Shown piece after piece: positions 39,001-50,566 of a stretch of DNA of 64,000 nt. How positions within the stretch are numbered: the stretch's first letter is position 1; each line of letters starts with the position of its first letter. This stretch comes from Isoperla grammatica (taxonomy: Eukaryota > Arthropoda > Insecta > Plecoptera > Perlodidae): positions 7,422,897-7,486,896 of the forward strand of contig OX246743.1 in NCBI GenBank assembly GCA_945910005.1. The letters run 5' to 3'. Made by a program: the position numbers and the translations under genes. The notes beneath the pieces were generated by a model, which worked only from the letters and a program-made list of their open reading frames with translations, had not been told where the DNA came from and ran no database searches.

Positions 39001-39420
39001 TTCAATTTCTTCTTTGCCAACTCTTCTCCACCGTATGAACACGGTAGCTGAAGACAACGTACACGAAAATGTACCCGTTCCTCACCAGATTATTTTATTT
39101 CATAATACTAATGTTTAAAGAATTTAAAAGCTGTCTTTCAACATTTGACCTTAAAATATAAATATTAAAGCTATTGGTATATTTTAAATTGGAATATTTT
39201 TAACTTGAATAGATACTTTGCAAAGTTTTCCACTGGTAGATTACTGGTAGATTTCTGTAAAACACATGAAAAACAGCATAATATAAATTGTCAATGTCAT
39301 TCGAATTTATTTGTGCTGCCGGTTCTGTCTAAAAATGTATCTAAACATTTATTTAACGTAGATCCAGGTCATTTATACTGATTTCCAAACAAGTTGAGAT
39401 ATTTTAGTTTTAAATTTCAT
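36093..39420. repeat. Segmental duplication, copy A
   Basis: It begins CACGGCTCGCTAGGCAGCC and matches 60291 onward in direct orientation, collinear to the end of the window. Conservation is uneven. 36093-36440, 37085-37400 and 38225-38345 are about 97-100% identical to copy B by eye, whereas 36440-37080 is nearer 87%. The conserved parts are the GC- and CpG-rich ones. A 74-codon minus frame (36200-36424) is open in both copies but starts with TTG and shows three replacements among about four substitutions, so it is not under protein constraint. Confidence 0.95.
38276..38327. promoter_or_regulatory. Promoter-like block, copy A
   Basis: Within about 50 bp lie an inverted CCAAT box (ATTGG, 38276-38280), ATGGCCGC (38304-38311, YY1-like) and the CRE/E-box composite TGACGTCACGTGGG (38314-38327). 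The block and about 60 flanking bases are unchanged in copy B. NF-Y, YY1 and CREB/USF sites at this spacing are typical of animal promoters. Which transcript it would drive is unknown; a 78-codon frame starting just downstream (38323) is not conserved as a protein. Confidence 0.45.
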
Positions 39421-42027
39421 AATTTTGAGAATGCTTCAAACTGAGTAAATATTACCCCGATCTGCAGTCAGTGAATAACCTACAGTGGTAGATTCTTTCG
39501 GTAATTGAACCATTTGAGCGCAAACCTCGCAACTTAGCTCAAGTAACGTCAATATAATATTATTGTTGATGATGACATATTAATGAGCTTCAGCTAGCTC
39601 ATCTCAAGTGGTTTTGGCTTGCTATCAACCACAACACAGCCACTAAACTGCTAGCTGATCGCCACTAACAGCTTTGGACATGCCAACTTGAATGTAGGAT
39701 CAGTACGGTAACTACTATGGTTGGAAACTGTGTTTAAATTATACAATATGCTTTAACTTTAGTTACAGGAATAAAATATTCCAAAAATAACGTCTATAAG
39801 GTCTAGAGTATCGTAGTGCATGAAATAATTATATAAAATACAACCGTTTTTATAGTCGAAATTCAAACCCGTTATCAATTCACAATCTCTGAAGTATTCC
39901 ACACACAAAAATGAAACTAAACTTCTGTTTCCGCCTTATTTTTAACGTCTCGTATTTATATGCTAATTATGAACACTTGTTGGCTAGATTGCCACATTAG
40001 GCTTTAGTAAAAGTTTTCAAACACCTACTTGAAGTTTGTTGGAATGGTCGTGGGCTCAGCGGAGAGAGCTCTGCGCACGTGTCCTGCGCATCCTGGGACA
40101 GCTAGGCCACTCTGCAAACAAGGGTGAAACTTAGTTCAAACTGTTTTAAAACTTAAGGATCAATATTTTTTAAGATTTTGTAGGGGATAATTTAAAATGA
40201 TTTGTTAATATAAAAGCACCAAGAAAACAATGCTTTGTAATGTGGATGTTTATCTTTACTGAATTATGAGGAATTATATACACCATTACAAGTAACTAAT
40301 TTATTCTCATGTTCCTCGTATACATTTAATGTAAAAAACATACATAATACATTATAAAATACCACATTTGAAAGCAAAACAATAATATAAAAAGAAAAAA
40401 ACCAGTACCACACTTCATGGCTCCATTTTTATTTGCGTTTTATTACCATCATTATTTGTGTTTCACCATCAATTCTGAAATAAAATAAAAAATAAAGTGC
40501 ATTTCTCTTTACTGTCGACCCACTCAGGTATAAAGAGTGATTTTAAATGGGGGCACAATAAAAAAGAAATAACTGATAAATTTGTATAATACAATACAGA
40601 GTGATCAATTTAACATAGTTTTGTTTTCTATATCGTTCTGTAGTTCCAGAACATAAAAAACATTTTTGAATTGCGTAGAAAATTGTCTCCGAAGTTTTTC
40701 GATTTTTTTCTGTTAAATTATTTTTATGAAATTTTTACATCCAGACATGAGAACAAGTCACAGCATGCTACCCCGTCTTATTGCATACACCAGTCACCAC
40801 GTACATCTTACTACAGCCAAGCGGTGTCAAGACTTCATATAGTTAATGATTGCGCTAAACGTTGCAGTAACCATCTTAAGACAACAGACGCCGGGCTTAC
40901 TTGCTTGCTCGGTGTCGCTAGATTTATTACCTTTGTGTGTGCAGCAGTGTTAAAGCTCCGTTAAGTTGGCACGACATTCGGCACAATTAACTGCTGCTTT
41001 GTATTAACGTCGCTAATTAATTATGGCGTACCGTTACCGAAGAGTGTAGCACTCAAAGAACGATTAAACGAAGTGTAGTTAATTATACAGAAATGATGCT
41101 CGATGCAGAAATTACTCAACGTAATTCGTAATCAATTGTTTGCTTCATAGGGAAGAACAAATACTAAAGATTTACATTTATGTTTTTTAATAAGGGGAAT
41201 AAAGTGGCCACCGCAATGCTGTTCTGTGCAGAGTTGACTAGTTTTAGTTTCATGCACAGAAAGGTGTAAAATAAAATAATATTAGGCTAATGATAATAAT
41301 ATAAAATAACAACAACCTAGGCTACTAATAATAATAATTAAGAAAGCGTTTCTATTCGGCTTTTATGACAATCGTTTTTATGTCTTACGATCATTAGTTT
41401 TGGGGTAACATTGTTCAAAGAGTTAATTAGTTACCACACAGTTAATCTAAATATTTTTTCCAAACCAAACTTTTGGGGAAAATGTGAGACAGCCGTTTAA
41501 TACTAAATTTCCTTCCCGTCACGACTATGATTCTCCAGTAGATATTTGAGCTCAAAATTACATTGATATTGCTGTGTATAAGTGCAGATAAAACAAAACA
41601 TCAAAGCTATGCACACTCTTATAATGAACAATGGCAGTAATTTTGGGGAAAAAAGAGAAAAACTGATTTCAAATTTAAACTTCTTAATTTATACATTTTC
41701 TTTTGTATTATACTCGTGTCTGTACGCAAATAACAATGTTCTTTGGATTAACCTTGTGTAACTCTGCTTTTGATGTAATTTATCTAACTATTTTAATTTC
41801 TTACTTTCTACGTTTTATATGTACTTGACTCTTGTTTGTACGAAACTTATATTCATTATTATATACCTTGTAATTATCGCTATATAAATAAGTGCTCATT
41901 AGATTAAGTTAGCTGTAAGTACTATATTGTATACTCTGTATTTTCATCTTCATCTCATATAGGCTAAATTCGTAAGTTAAAATTACTCGACTACAATTTC
42001 TTATTAGTGTTCAGTTCTTACTTTGTA
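39421..42027. other. AT-rich intergenic stretch
   Basis: GTGGGCTCAGCGGAGAGAGC (about 40050) resembles an A box and could be an eroded SINE head, but no B box follows. ACCCACTCAGG near 40518 and TAAATGGGGGCAC near 40547 distantly resemble the S3 tail. A 97-codon frame (40671-40964) has no domain. Confidence 0.5.
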
Positions 42028-42427
42028 AAGGCCGATTCACAATTGAAATAAGAGTTGAAATAGTGAAATAGCAATAAGGTTTAAGCGAATTGGAACATGC
42101 AATAACAATGCTGTGGTTCACAACTGTCACAGTGGATTGAAATAGTCATAAGAAATTAATCAATTCCATTTCTTATTTCAACTTCCTTATAACGAACCAA
42201 TCAGAACGCAGAAGAGCCAGAAGAGAAGACCTACTACGGAGATCAAAACAAAAACGGTGGTGCCGGATGTGCTGTTGTTGATGTCGTCAATGAAAGTAAA
42301 TACATATTAAAGCACTGGCTTGACTACTGAAATAAGGTACTAGGAGACTGTTGTGAGCCAATAGCTTCTTATTTCACTATTTCACGGATTCTTATTGCAA
42401 CTCTTATTTCAATTGTGGATCGGCCTT
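42028..42427. mobile_element. 400-bp MITE with 30-bp TIRs and TA target duplication
   Basis: AAGGCCGATTCACAATTGAA begins a terminal repeat that matches the inverse of the right end over 30 bp with one mismatch (T/C at position 10). Both ends are flanked by TA (42026-42027 and 42428-42429). The interior is rich in GAAATAAG/CTTATTTC motifs in both orientations, often seen as subterminal transposase-binding repeats. No coding capacity. TA duplication fits Tc1/mariner-type mobilisation. Confidence 0.88.
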
Positions 42428-44050
42428 TAAGAGCGCAAGCTCATTTTGGTAAGGAATTTTGGTAAAGAATTTTGGTAAAGAATAGCAATAATAATAATAA
42501 GTGAAGTAACTATGACAACGGCACGCTATGCATCCTTATATACAACAATGGCAATAACGTTGAGAACGTTTGGGCAGAATGCTCGTGGATATGGACGTGA
42601 TGCAACGCGTCACACAGAGCGTTTCCCTTAGTAATAGTAACATATAGCTCCACTACTCGGCGGCTTTTATCCCTCGGTATTGTACTCCCACTCAAACCTT
42701 ACGTGATTAACTCAACAACTAGCTGCAAGCTTGAAGTTTTCTACATGTGTTCGAATAATTTCGAGTCCACTATAAACAGCCATTTCGAAACCCTTACCAT
42801 TCCGCTTCGTCGAACAATATTCCACACAACTCATGTCTATTGCATACTCGTCTTTTGCGCAGACATTAAACGCGAAACGAAAAAAATGTCGACAACATTG
42901 CAATTCTCTCTCTCTCTTTTCTCTCACACATAAGTCTGCTTTGTTGCGATATTTTTTTATTTTTCAAATGTTTGCCCTAGATTGACAATAGAACATGGAT
43001 GAAGATTGTGGTACTCGTAGTTGAATGCTGGTTGAGAACATACATTATTGCAATCGCTGTTCATTGACGACAAGGGTTGTTTTTTTGTCGTTATGTGATA
43101 TGAGAACGAACCCGAGTCACTGTTTACTTACGAACAATGACCGTTGAAATCTACTCGTGTGTTCATCAATGATGTATATACAGACAGAAGTCACAATCGA
43201 GGTTGAAATTTGACGACGATTCTGCGGCTTCATTTTCATGTGTGACGTCACGACCTCGTAATTAACACTCGGGTAATTAGGGAATTAATTTGTGTATACG
43301 GTAGAACCTGAGTCGGTAAAGAAGTTCATCGTCTGTTAGGAAGAGAACTTCTTTATCGATTTAAAAAAAAATCGTATTACGTTGTACGCTTGAAAAGGGT
43401 AAGAATTTTAGGTTTTTGCTCATATCTTTTAATTAACATTTAGTATGAAAATTGTGGAATTATTCGGAGCCAGATATTTCGATATATTTTACTGATATTC
43501 TAAAATAAAAGGATTCAAAATGGATTAAGATTGGATTTTAAATCACTATTCGAGGTACAGAAATAATAATTAAAAGCGACATTTCTATGCGATTAAACCC
43601 TTTGCTATACGAACAAGCAGCCGAAGGTTTTCGTTTCGTAATCGGTGGCTTGAAAACCTGCCATTTCCCGCGACATTTGCGCATTCTATCGAGGAAGAAT
43701 TCCAAACCTTTTTATTTCTGTTTAATTTTTTATTTCCCTCTCGTTTCCTACGCCTCTTATTTTAAAACACAGTTCTGTTTGCTTTTGACTAACAAGAGTG
43801 CCAATCAGAAACACTGCCATTAATAGAAAATGGATTAGGAGTATTATATTTCATAAAAGTGTCATTTGTTTTACTGGAATATTTTCTAAGTTTTTTCTTG
43901 CCGGCATGACAAAAAGTGAGTTTTCAAAAATTAAATTAAAGCAATTATTAAAGAAAATGATGTAATAAACTTTTGATATTAATTTTGTTTTTAATTGAAT
44001 AAATATTATTTTTTGTATTCCTGACCAATGTGTTATATTAGAATAAAATA

Positions 44051-44088
44051 TTTAATTAATTAATTAATTAATTAATTAATAAACAATA
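44051..44088. repeat. (TTAA)n microsatellite
   Basis: About nine perfect TTAA/AATT units, self-complementary. Confidence 0.95.
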
Positions 44089-44524
44089 AATAAAATTTAT
44101 CTTTGTTGATAAAATGTTTTGATTCATCTAGCAATTTTGTAAACAATCCTAACAATACCATTATCTAAAAAATGTTTTACCGCCCAATCTGTTACACAAT
44201 CGGATAGACTCAACCAATACATAAAAAGTTCCCTCAAAAGCAACGTTGCCCGATCACACAATCAACCATTGTTGCCCTCCAGAGCCACAACTGCAGAAGA
44301 CGTAGCTAATTCCATACGCGCCTATTGTGCTGCGATCGCAATTAACACTCTGCAACTAAACTGCCCTAAAAGGCCGGAAGGGACCAACCAGCGACGATAG
44401 AAAGAGATTTCGTTCAGTTCTCTTCCGTCTCCCGTGTATAAAACATCCAATATCACAAGACCAAGACCACGCTCGCAATAATTACAAATTCCATTATTGT
44501 TCCAGGCGGAGATAAAACCGGGTT

Positions 44525-44584
44525 CGCCGGGCAGCCGGGCAGCCGGGCAGCCGGGCAGGCGGGCAGCCGGGCAGCCGGGCGGGC
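44525..44584. repeat. GGGCAGCC octamer array
   Basis: About seven units of CGGGCAGC with one GGCGGGCAG variant lie in an otherwise AT-rich region. Repeated GGG runs on this strand make G-quadruplex or slipped-strand structures possible. Confidence 0.92.
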
Positions 44585-45570
44585 GGTAACCGGTAAGTGG
44601 GTAATACACTGTTGATCCGTCCGTACTCGCTAACAAAGGCAGCGTTCACGCGTGGACGGAATTTTAAGTCGTTGTTTAATTGCTCGAATTTGAATAGAAC
44701 ACGGCCGATGGTTATTATTTAGTTTAACAAAGAAAACAAGAGGCCACAAGAGAGACTATCATGATTCTAGGTTTGTTGTTAAATTATTTAAGTGGGCTTG
44801 ACTTAGTTAATGGTGTGTTTACACTTAAGGTAGGGACGATGCATAACGCTATCAAAACATGAATAATAGTATTTTAGAATGCGCCGTTTTAACTCTCGAT
44901 TTGATTTGATTATTTGGGCTTAACGTTTTAACTCTCGAAGGAATGAAAATAATCTTGACATTAATTTGCAGGTTGCAGATTAAGGTGTTATCTAGGATGG
45001 TATGAGCTAAATATTTTTTTAAAAATGATTTAAGAAAAGTTAGAAACAAATGAAATGTAGGCCTTAATAATAGGTACATTCTGTATATTTTGTTGTTATT
45101 TTAATTGCTTTTATATTTTTATCTGAATAATTAAAACAGTTTTAGTGTTACCAGCTTAGATAAAAAGTACATTTTCAACCTGCATTTTGTATTGTGAGAC
45201 GAAATCGAATTATAAAATAATTGTTTGGAAATCATATTTGGGGGGAATTATGGAAATGTGTGCGAACACACAACCCGATCTCCCCCATTCGGTGCTTCAA
45301 ACAATTGCAAATTAATTCTGATTGTAATTAATGAATATTTAATTGTAAAATGTATATACACCAATCTCCATCGAAAACCGGTACAAAAGAATATAATATG
45401 GTATTTGCATGGTAGATGTATACATTTGAATTAATGTATTTATTTTTTATCTCAATCTTTATTATTTTCATTTATTGCATATGTCCAATGAATATTCGAT
45501 TGCCATCGGGAGGTAGTCCAGAGTATAAATCAAACCAGGTGTACGCGAAACAAACTTATGGGTTTGCGCC

Positions 45571-45603
45571 GGAGGAGTGGGAGGGGGGGGGGGGAGGGGG
45601 GGG
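45571..45603. repeat. Poly-G tract
   Basis: About 33 bases are nearly all G with a few A and one T. G-quadruplex potential on the plus strand. Confidence 0.95.
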
Positions 45604-47552
45604 ATTATACGTGATATGAATTATTTAAGGCTGTATGTCGATCTACCCTGCGTAGCGCCCGGTTCATGTTTGTTAAAATTGCTTTACAATACTTCAAAAT
45701 AGTAAAAAAGTAAACCAACATAATATTTCACTCTATAGAGAATTCAATACTATTTACTTATGAGTGTTTCCCTGTTACAATAATTATTTCGATTTTTTTT
45801 AATTAACTTATTTCACTTCGTTAAGTGTGTAGTAACAAAACATTACACTAGTTAAATGAGTTAGTTTGAAAAACAGAATTATTTATTAGAACAATAAAAC
45901 AATTACAAGAAAAAGCATTAAATTCTCTATTGAAGGACATATTTTGGTTAACCTCTTCTCATTGGTCCGCTAGGATCTGGTACTATTGCTTTTTTCACTG
46001 CAATATTCATTTCAGCTGCACCAATCAGAGGCACACATTTATACAGGCCCAGCCTATACCAGTCAATTCGCATTGCAACGTACGCATACGGTAGATATAA
46101 GCTAAATTGAATGAGTTTGCAACATTGTATACAAATAATTAGATTTTGTAAAACTGTTCCGAATGGCCTACATGCAATATCACAGTTTTATAGTAATGCT
46201 TCGAATGTGAAATGACGTGTGTGGTTTTAAATTTAATTAACGATTTAATCGATTAGTATTGATGATAAATTAAACGCAGTACATTTTTATGTTTGTAATA
46301 TTTTCTGTATCCACTGCTTTCTACAAACGCGATATTTAATGAAAATTTTTCTAATTTAAAACATCTGTCGTTTCAATTAAAACTCTAGCCTTATAATGTT
46401 GGCGTTAATGTGTATACAAATTATCTTAAGTCTTATATTAATCAGCGTGTATAGCGCCACCAGACCTTCAAGTAATTACATTAATTGAAAAATATTTGTT
46501 ATTTACTTTCAAAAGATAACATATTTCGATCCACATTTTAAATATTATTTTTATTTGAGAAAATGAACAGAATGAAATTTATTTTAGATTGCCAATTTAT
46601 TATTGTCCATCCTTATAATTAAAAGAGGTTAGCAGAAAAGGGCTTAGCTCTAACACAAAATGAACTGCCAACCCATACTAGAAAGTATGGAAACTAGATT
46701 TATTATAATATGCATAATTATAACTTAATACAATAGAACAGGGAAATGATTATTAATAACTGAGCGCTCATAATAATAACACGTCCTACTAATAAAGCGA
46801 TACACAATAAAAAATCCGAATTTACAATTACATAAAAATGTTATAAAAGTGCTATAGTGAGTGTTATAAGTGTGTATGTGCGAATGACAATGTATGAATA
46901 ACTATGCATTAAAATTGTTTTAAAGAAAGAGAGTAATTGAAAGAACTAAATTAAACACAAGAAAAACACAAATATGCTACTTTTATTATCTGAACATTCT
47001 GAAAAATGTATGTTAGTCTTAAAAGTGAATAGTCATAATAATGATAATAATTATTATTATTATGAATTAAACCTCCATCATGGCGGAGAGAAAGACCAAA
47101 GAATACAAAGCAGGAAAATGAGAGCTTGTCTAATATAGGTTTATAATACGTCCGAGATTATATTCACCGTTATTATGACGATAACAATAATACCCCCGAA
47201 AGAGAAGGGGCTTTGGTCCGGCACTAAAATCCTCTTTGTCAGCGCGGATTACCCCAGCCAGCCCAGCCAGCCCAGACGACTGGTTTTAAGGTCTGCTTAT
47301 TATAAAATTTAAGATGCAATCTCTACAACCACCCTTATGATAATCTCATTTTAACAATGCGCCTTCATCTTCCATAAGGTTACTCCCTTTATGTCGATTG
47401 AAATAGCCCCATTCAACGAAGAGATGTTAGAGGAATAGAATGTCCACTTAAGTTGAAAAAAGGAATTGTTTTACCAACGTTGAGGGATGAGCATTGACAA
47501 AGATCAGTGCGATCAGTTTGGGGCATTGAAACCACGTTCGGATTACACTTAG

Positions 47553-48391
47553 GGCCAGATGCACAGTCGAGCTAAAGGAATGGTCAAGTGAAAAACTAAA
47601 AAATCACCAATGAGTCATAACTGCATGAAAATCAGTTATGTGTAAAATAAAATTGATATAGGTTGCTTCAATGCAAGGAAAAAAATACTGAACATTTAGC
47701 TATTCTACCTAGATTCCCTTCGCCAGCTCTGCTGCATTTTTCTTCTAAAGCGTAGTACAGCTGTAACGGTTCTGAGCTCGCTAACGCCTGCCTGATAGAC
47801 AGAGCACTCATTGTGTTATACGAGACCAGCCAACGCTCCGCGAAACACTCGGCGACTGCTAACAGTGCCGCTCAAAACAGATTGCAACTTTTCTACACAT
47901 CAAATCACAAAAAAATTAACTGCAGGGCATTTTGTAGAAGTACACGTTCGTACTAAGAAGCATGTTATCGGTAGAGAAACGATGCGCATTAAACCTCCCG
48001 ATCGATTTTTGGTAAGGGCCCTATTTTAGCGGTGGTTTTACTATCTCGAGGTAACATTTTTTTATATGGGAATTAACATGAGAAGTGTTGCTCGGTGCTA
48101 CTTTGTAGCAACCAGCCAAAAAATCACGTTTTCTTTAATTTTTTAACCGCCGGCTTTTAAAGTATGGTATCTTACTATCTTTTAGTCATGTTTTCCATAT
48201 TTGAAGGTGGACATATACAAATAGTAGTTTTTTAGTTTTTCACCTGACTATTCCTTTAAGTAAGGGATCTGTTTATGGTTGCTATAGAGTTTGTTCTTCG
48301 TATAGTAAAAAGCACGTAATTAAAATTAAATGTAAAAAAATTCCATAGCAACCATTAACAAATTATGTACTTAACTTGGCTGTGCATCTAG
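47553..48391. mobile_element. Older foldback MITE, split by a second element
   Basis: AGATGCACAGTCGAGC (47553-47568) and the inverse of GGCTGTGCATCT (to 48391) form terminal repeats. If 47575-48258 is removed, the left arm continues AAGTA... TGGTTGCTAT (48259 onward), and this aligns with the inverse of the right arm over roughly 50 bp, including TGGTTGCTAT/ATAGCAACCA. The original element would have been about 155 bp. Its own target duplication was not identified. Confidence 0.7.
47575..48256. mobile_element. 682-bp DNA element with 29-bp TIRs, TA target site
   Basis: AAGGAATGGTCAAGTGAAAA at the left matches the inverse of the right end (AAGGAATAGTCAGGTGAAAA) and the match continues to 29 bp with two mismatches. 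TA flanks both sides (47573-47574, 48257-48258). The interior has a 72-codon frame (47811-48029) with no transposase motif, so it is non-autonomous. It sits inside the terminal repeat of the older foldback element. Confidence 0.88.
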
Positions 48392-49051
48392 CTGTTCAAA
48401 GTCGAGATGCAGCTATAGCCCTTTTGAAATCTATGATGTTTGCCCATTTTTTTAATACATTAATTCCCTTATGAAATCAAAATCCCTAGCAAACAATGTT
48501 CTACTATTCTTTGTATGCAATACGCTAATATTTTTGTCTACACAAATGCCAGTGCACTGGGTGATGACCGCTAGTTGTAGGAAACTAGGACATAACCTAA
48601 TGCAGAATATGGCGGCCAACAATGCCAGTGACGTCACCAAGAATACAATAAGCCGACTATTAAAATACGGACCATAGTTTGTGAACACACCGTGGCTAAT
48701 AGATCGCGTCTGCTATAACGTTTATCACAATGAAGGTTTACTCTCATTTTTCCGCTACCGCATTTGCGTTAATTAGTTTTCCAGGCTTTAGTCTGGAGGC
48801 AAACTCTTCTAATAACCAGCGACTAATTGTGTTAATTGTTTTTCTAGCAAGAGTTGAATACAAGATGTTGTGATTGTTGTCGGTAAAGATTTGATAGATC
48901 GTTACATTTTCTTCTGCCAAAGTTACACAGCTTAACTAAACTATGACCCTGAATGTGGGGACAAACATTTGTGACAGATAAGAATAAGTAGCATTACCTT
49001 GATTAATTCACTATATTATTCTGTATTCACAAATGTGATTTCCGTCTGAAC
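48392..49051. other. Intergenic stretch with CRE and YY1-like motifs
   Basis: ATGGCGGCC (48609-48617) and TGACGTCA (48629-48636) lie 11 bp apart. Frames on both strands at 48452-48688 (68-78 codons) overlap this and show no domain. Confidence 0.5.
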
Positions 49052-49213
49052 CCGGGGTAGAATTGGCCAACGGTGACTCTGCTAATCGTAAGAGGCGACC
49101 ACATGAGATCCTCCGTTTTTCTTACTCCTCCCTTTCTCCCTCCCTGTCTTCCAACCACCTCCGATATCGTATGAACTAGTAATCGAGTACGTCGTTAAAC
49201 ATCAAATAATCAC
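49052..49213 (+). repeat. SINE-like element, family S4
   Basis: GGTGACTCTGCTAATCGTAAGAGGCGACC is shared, with substitutions, with the copy at 49.9 kb (GTGACCCTGCTAGTTGTAAG). Both continue with C-rich spacer sequence. This copy ends GTACGTCGTTAAACATCAAA. The core resembles one I recall from abundant molluscan repeats. Confidence 0.6.
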
Positions 49214-49534
49214 AACAAACGCGACCGTTGAAATAAAAATATGTTAAAGAAAACGTATTGTACACAATATTAATTCAGAATCGCAATTCAGCAAAGTCAT
49301 ATCGAAAAGGTGTACGATAACCCTTGTCGAAGAGTTTGCGAATAGATCTCGAGCGCTCACGTGCCATGACAACGGCTGATGGACGGAAGAAGGTAACAAT
49401 AAAACGGATCTTGTTAGGGCCACCAATTTACTCCGGGCACACAGCAAAGTTCTCCTGTGTTCACTACAATCTGTCCAAGCTACGTTTTATAGGTGCGATA
49501 TATCTACGGTGTGGAGGGTTTAGTAATAAAAGGG

Positions 49535-49862
49535 ATTGAGAAAGATACACGAGTGGATTCTGTCTGATAATGAAATCTAAAGGAGTGGTGTTCCACAAGG
49601 GTCCGTAATGGGGCCTTTTTATATTTATATAAACAATGTGTATATGTGCTAAATGATAATCTAGAAGTCACTTGTGTCCCAATGTTGATAATATATATTA
49701 CACCAATGTAAAATATGAAAGTACTGCGGGTTAGCTTAATACCATCGATACACATTTACAAAATCAGCAAACCAAAATATATGTTTCGAAAGAAAATTTA
49801 AAACACGCATTGAATTTAGATCACTAGAGAGACGATAAAATATCTCAAACAAATATAATGAT
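49535..49862 (+). pseudogene. Degenerate LINE reverse transcriptase, palm region
   Basis: At 49584-49640 one frame reads SGVPQGSVMGPFYIYINNV, the conserved SGVPQGS-LGP-LF-IYIND block of non-LTR retrotransposon reverse transcriptases of the CR1/L2/Jockey type. Upstream, IHEWILSDNEI fits the usual W-I-LSDR segment, ending in a stop. Downstream at 49681-49713, NVDNIYYTNVK sits where the catalytic A/YADDT-N-F block belongs, but only one Asp of the pair remains. Several stops and frame changes show an old, inactive copy. The remaining open frames here on the minus strand are shadows. Confidence 0.75.
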
Positions 49863-49869
49863 AACTTGT

Positions 49870-50163
49870 AGATAAGACCCGTCTCGGCTCGGGATAGAAA
49901 AGACCCAAAGTGACCCTGCTAGTTGTAAGAGGCAAATGGAAGGAGACCCTGTTTTTGCCCCCACTGTCCCACTGAATATTTCTCCTCCCACTTGACCCTA
50001 CCTTCCAATGCATGCTGGACTCCCCTTGTGACGACCCCCGCGTTGTGCTATGCATCTGATTCGGACATGTGGCGTTTTTATATCTTCATATTTCACCCAC
50101 TCATCGTCTCGATTACCCAAGTTGCAAAAATATGGTGCGTTTAACCCAAATATCATCATCACT
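49870..50163 (+). repeat. SINE family S4 with S1-type tail, inserted in LINE
   Basis: CTCGGGATAGAAAAGACCC and GTGACCCTGCTAGTTGTAAG match the 49.05-kb copy. The 3' part (CATGTGGCGTTTTTATATC, CATCGTCTCGATTAC, ATATGGTGCGTTTAACCC, ATCATCATC) matches the tail of family S1. The element lies between the two recognisable parts of the LINE reverse transcriptase. Confidence 0.65.
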
Positions 50164-50199
50164 TGCAGCTAAAAACAAAAAATAATAATTTATGGTGTA

Positions 50200-50566
50200 A
50201 ACAAGGTTGTAAAATCGTATCAACAGTCTTCAATACACCTGAGGCCCCTATCATCATGCTCTACATAATTATTAAACCGCAACTTGAATTTGGAGTAATA
50301 ATATCACTCCAGGCCCTTCAAAGAGATGTAAATTCAGTACAAAATATTCAAAGCAAGGGAATGAGATGTACCGGCCCTTAAATGTAGAAGGGCAATTCCC
50401 ATAAGAATTATGTTATCAACACTAAATTGGCTTCAGGTAAAAGATGATGAAAATAGGTTGCTTTTGCTCAAAAGTAGTCACTCACATTATGCGGTATATA
50501 TAGCACACCTAATTCGAAGCATTACAGTCGAGAAATGTATTTGAGGAGCTTAAAAACAACAGTTCA
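50200..50566 (+). pseudogene. Degenerate LINE ORF2, C-terminal part
   Basis: LYIIIKPQLEFGVI followed by LQRDVNSVQNIQSKGMR fits the thumb and post-thumb pattern LYK-LVRP-LEYG ... LE-VQRKA-R of LINE polymerases. After a frame change at the TAA near 50379, the text continues LKCRRAIPIRIMLSTLNWLQ, reminiscent of the LNWLPV-R segment. With the SINE removed, the distance to the palm motif is about 100 codons, shorter than usual, so a deletion is likely. Confidence 0.65.

Larger units (their letters stand above)
42428..47552. other. AT-rich stretch with simple repeats
   Basis: It contains TGACGTCA (43243), an ATTA tetramer array, a GGGCAGCC array and a poly-G tract, listed separately. Frames of 60-104 codons show no domain; the 104-codon minus frame (44322-44636) spans the octamer repeat. 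Confidence 0.55.

Noticed and set aside
40040..40110. tRNA-derived SINE head
   Set aside because: A-box-like sequence is present but no B box follows at the right distance.
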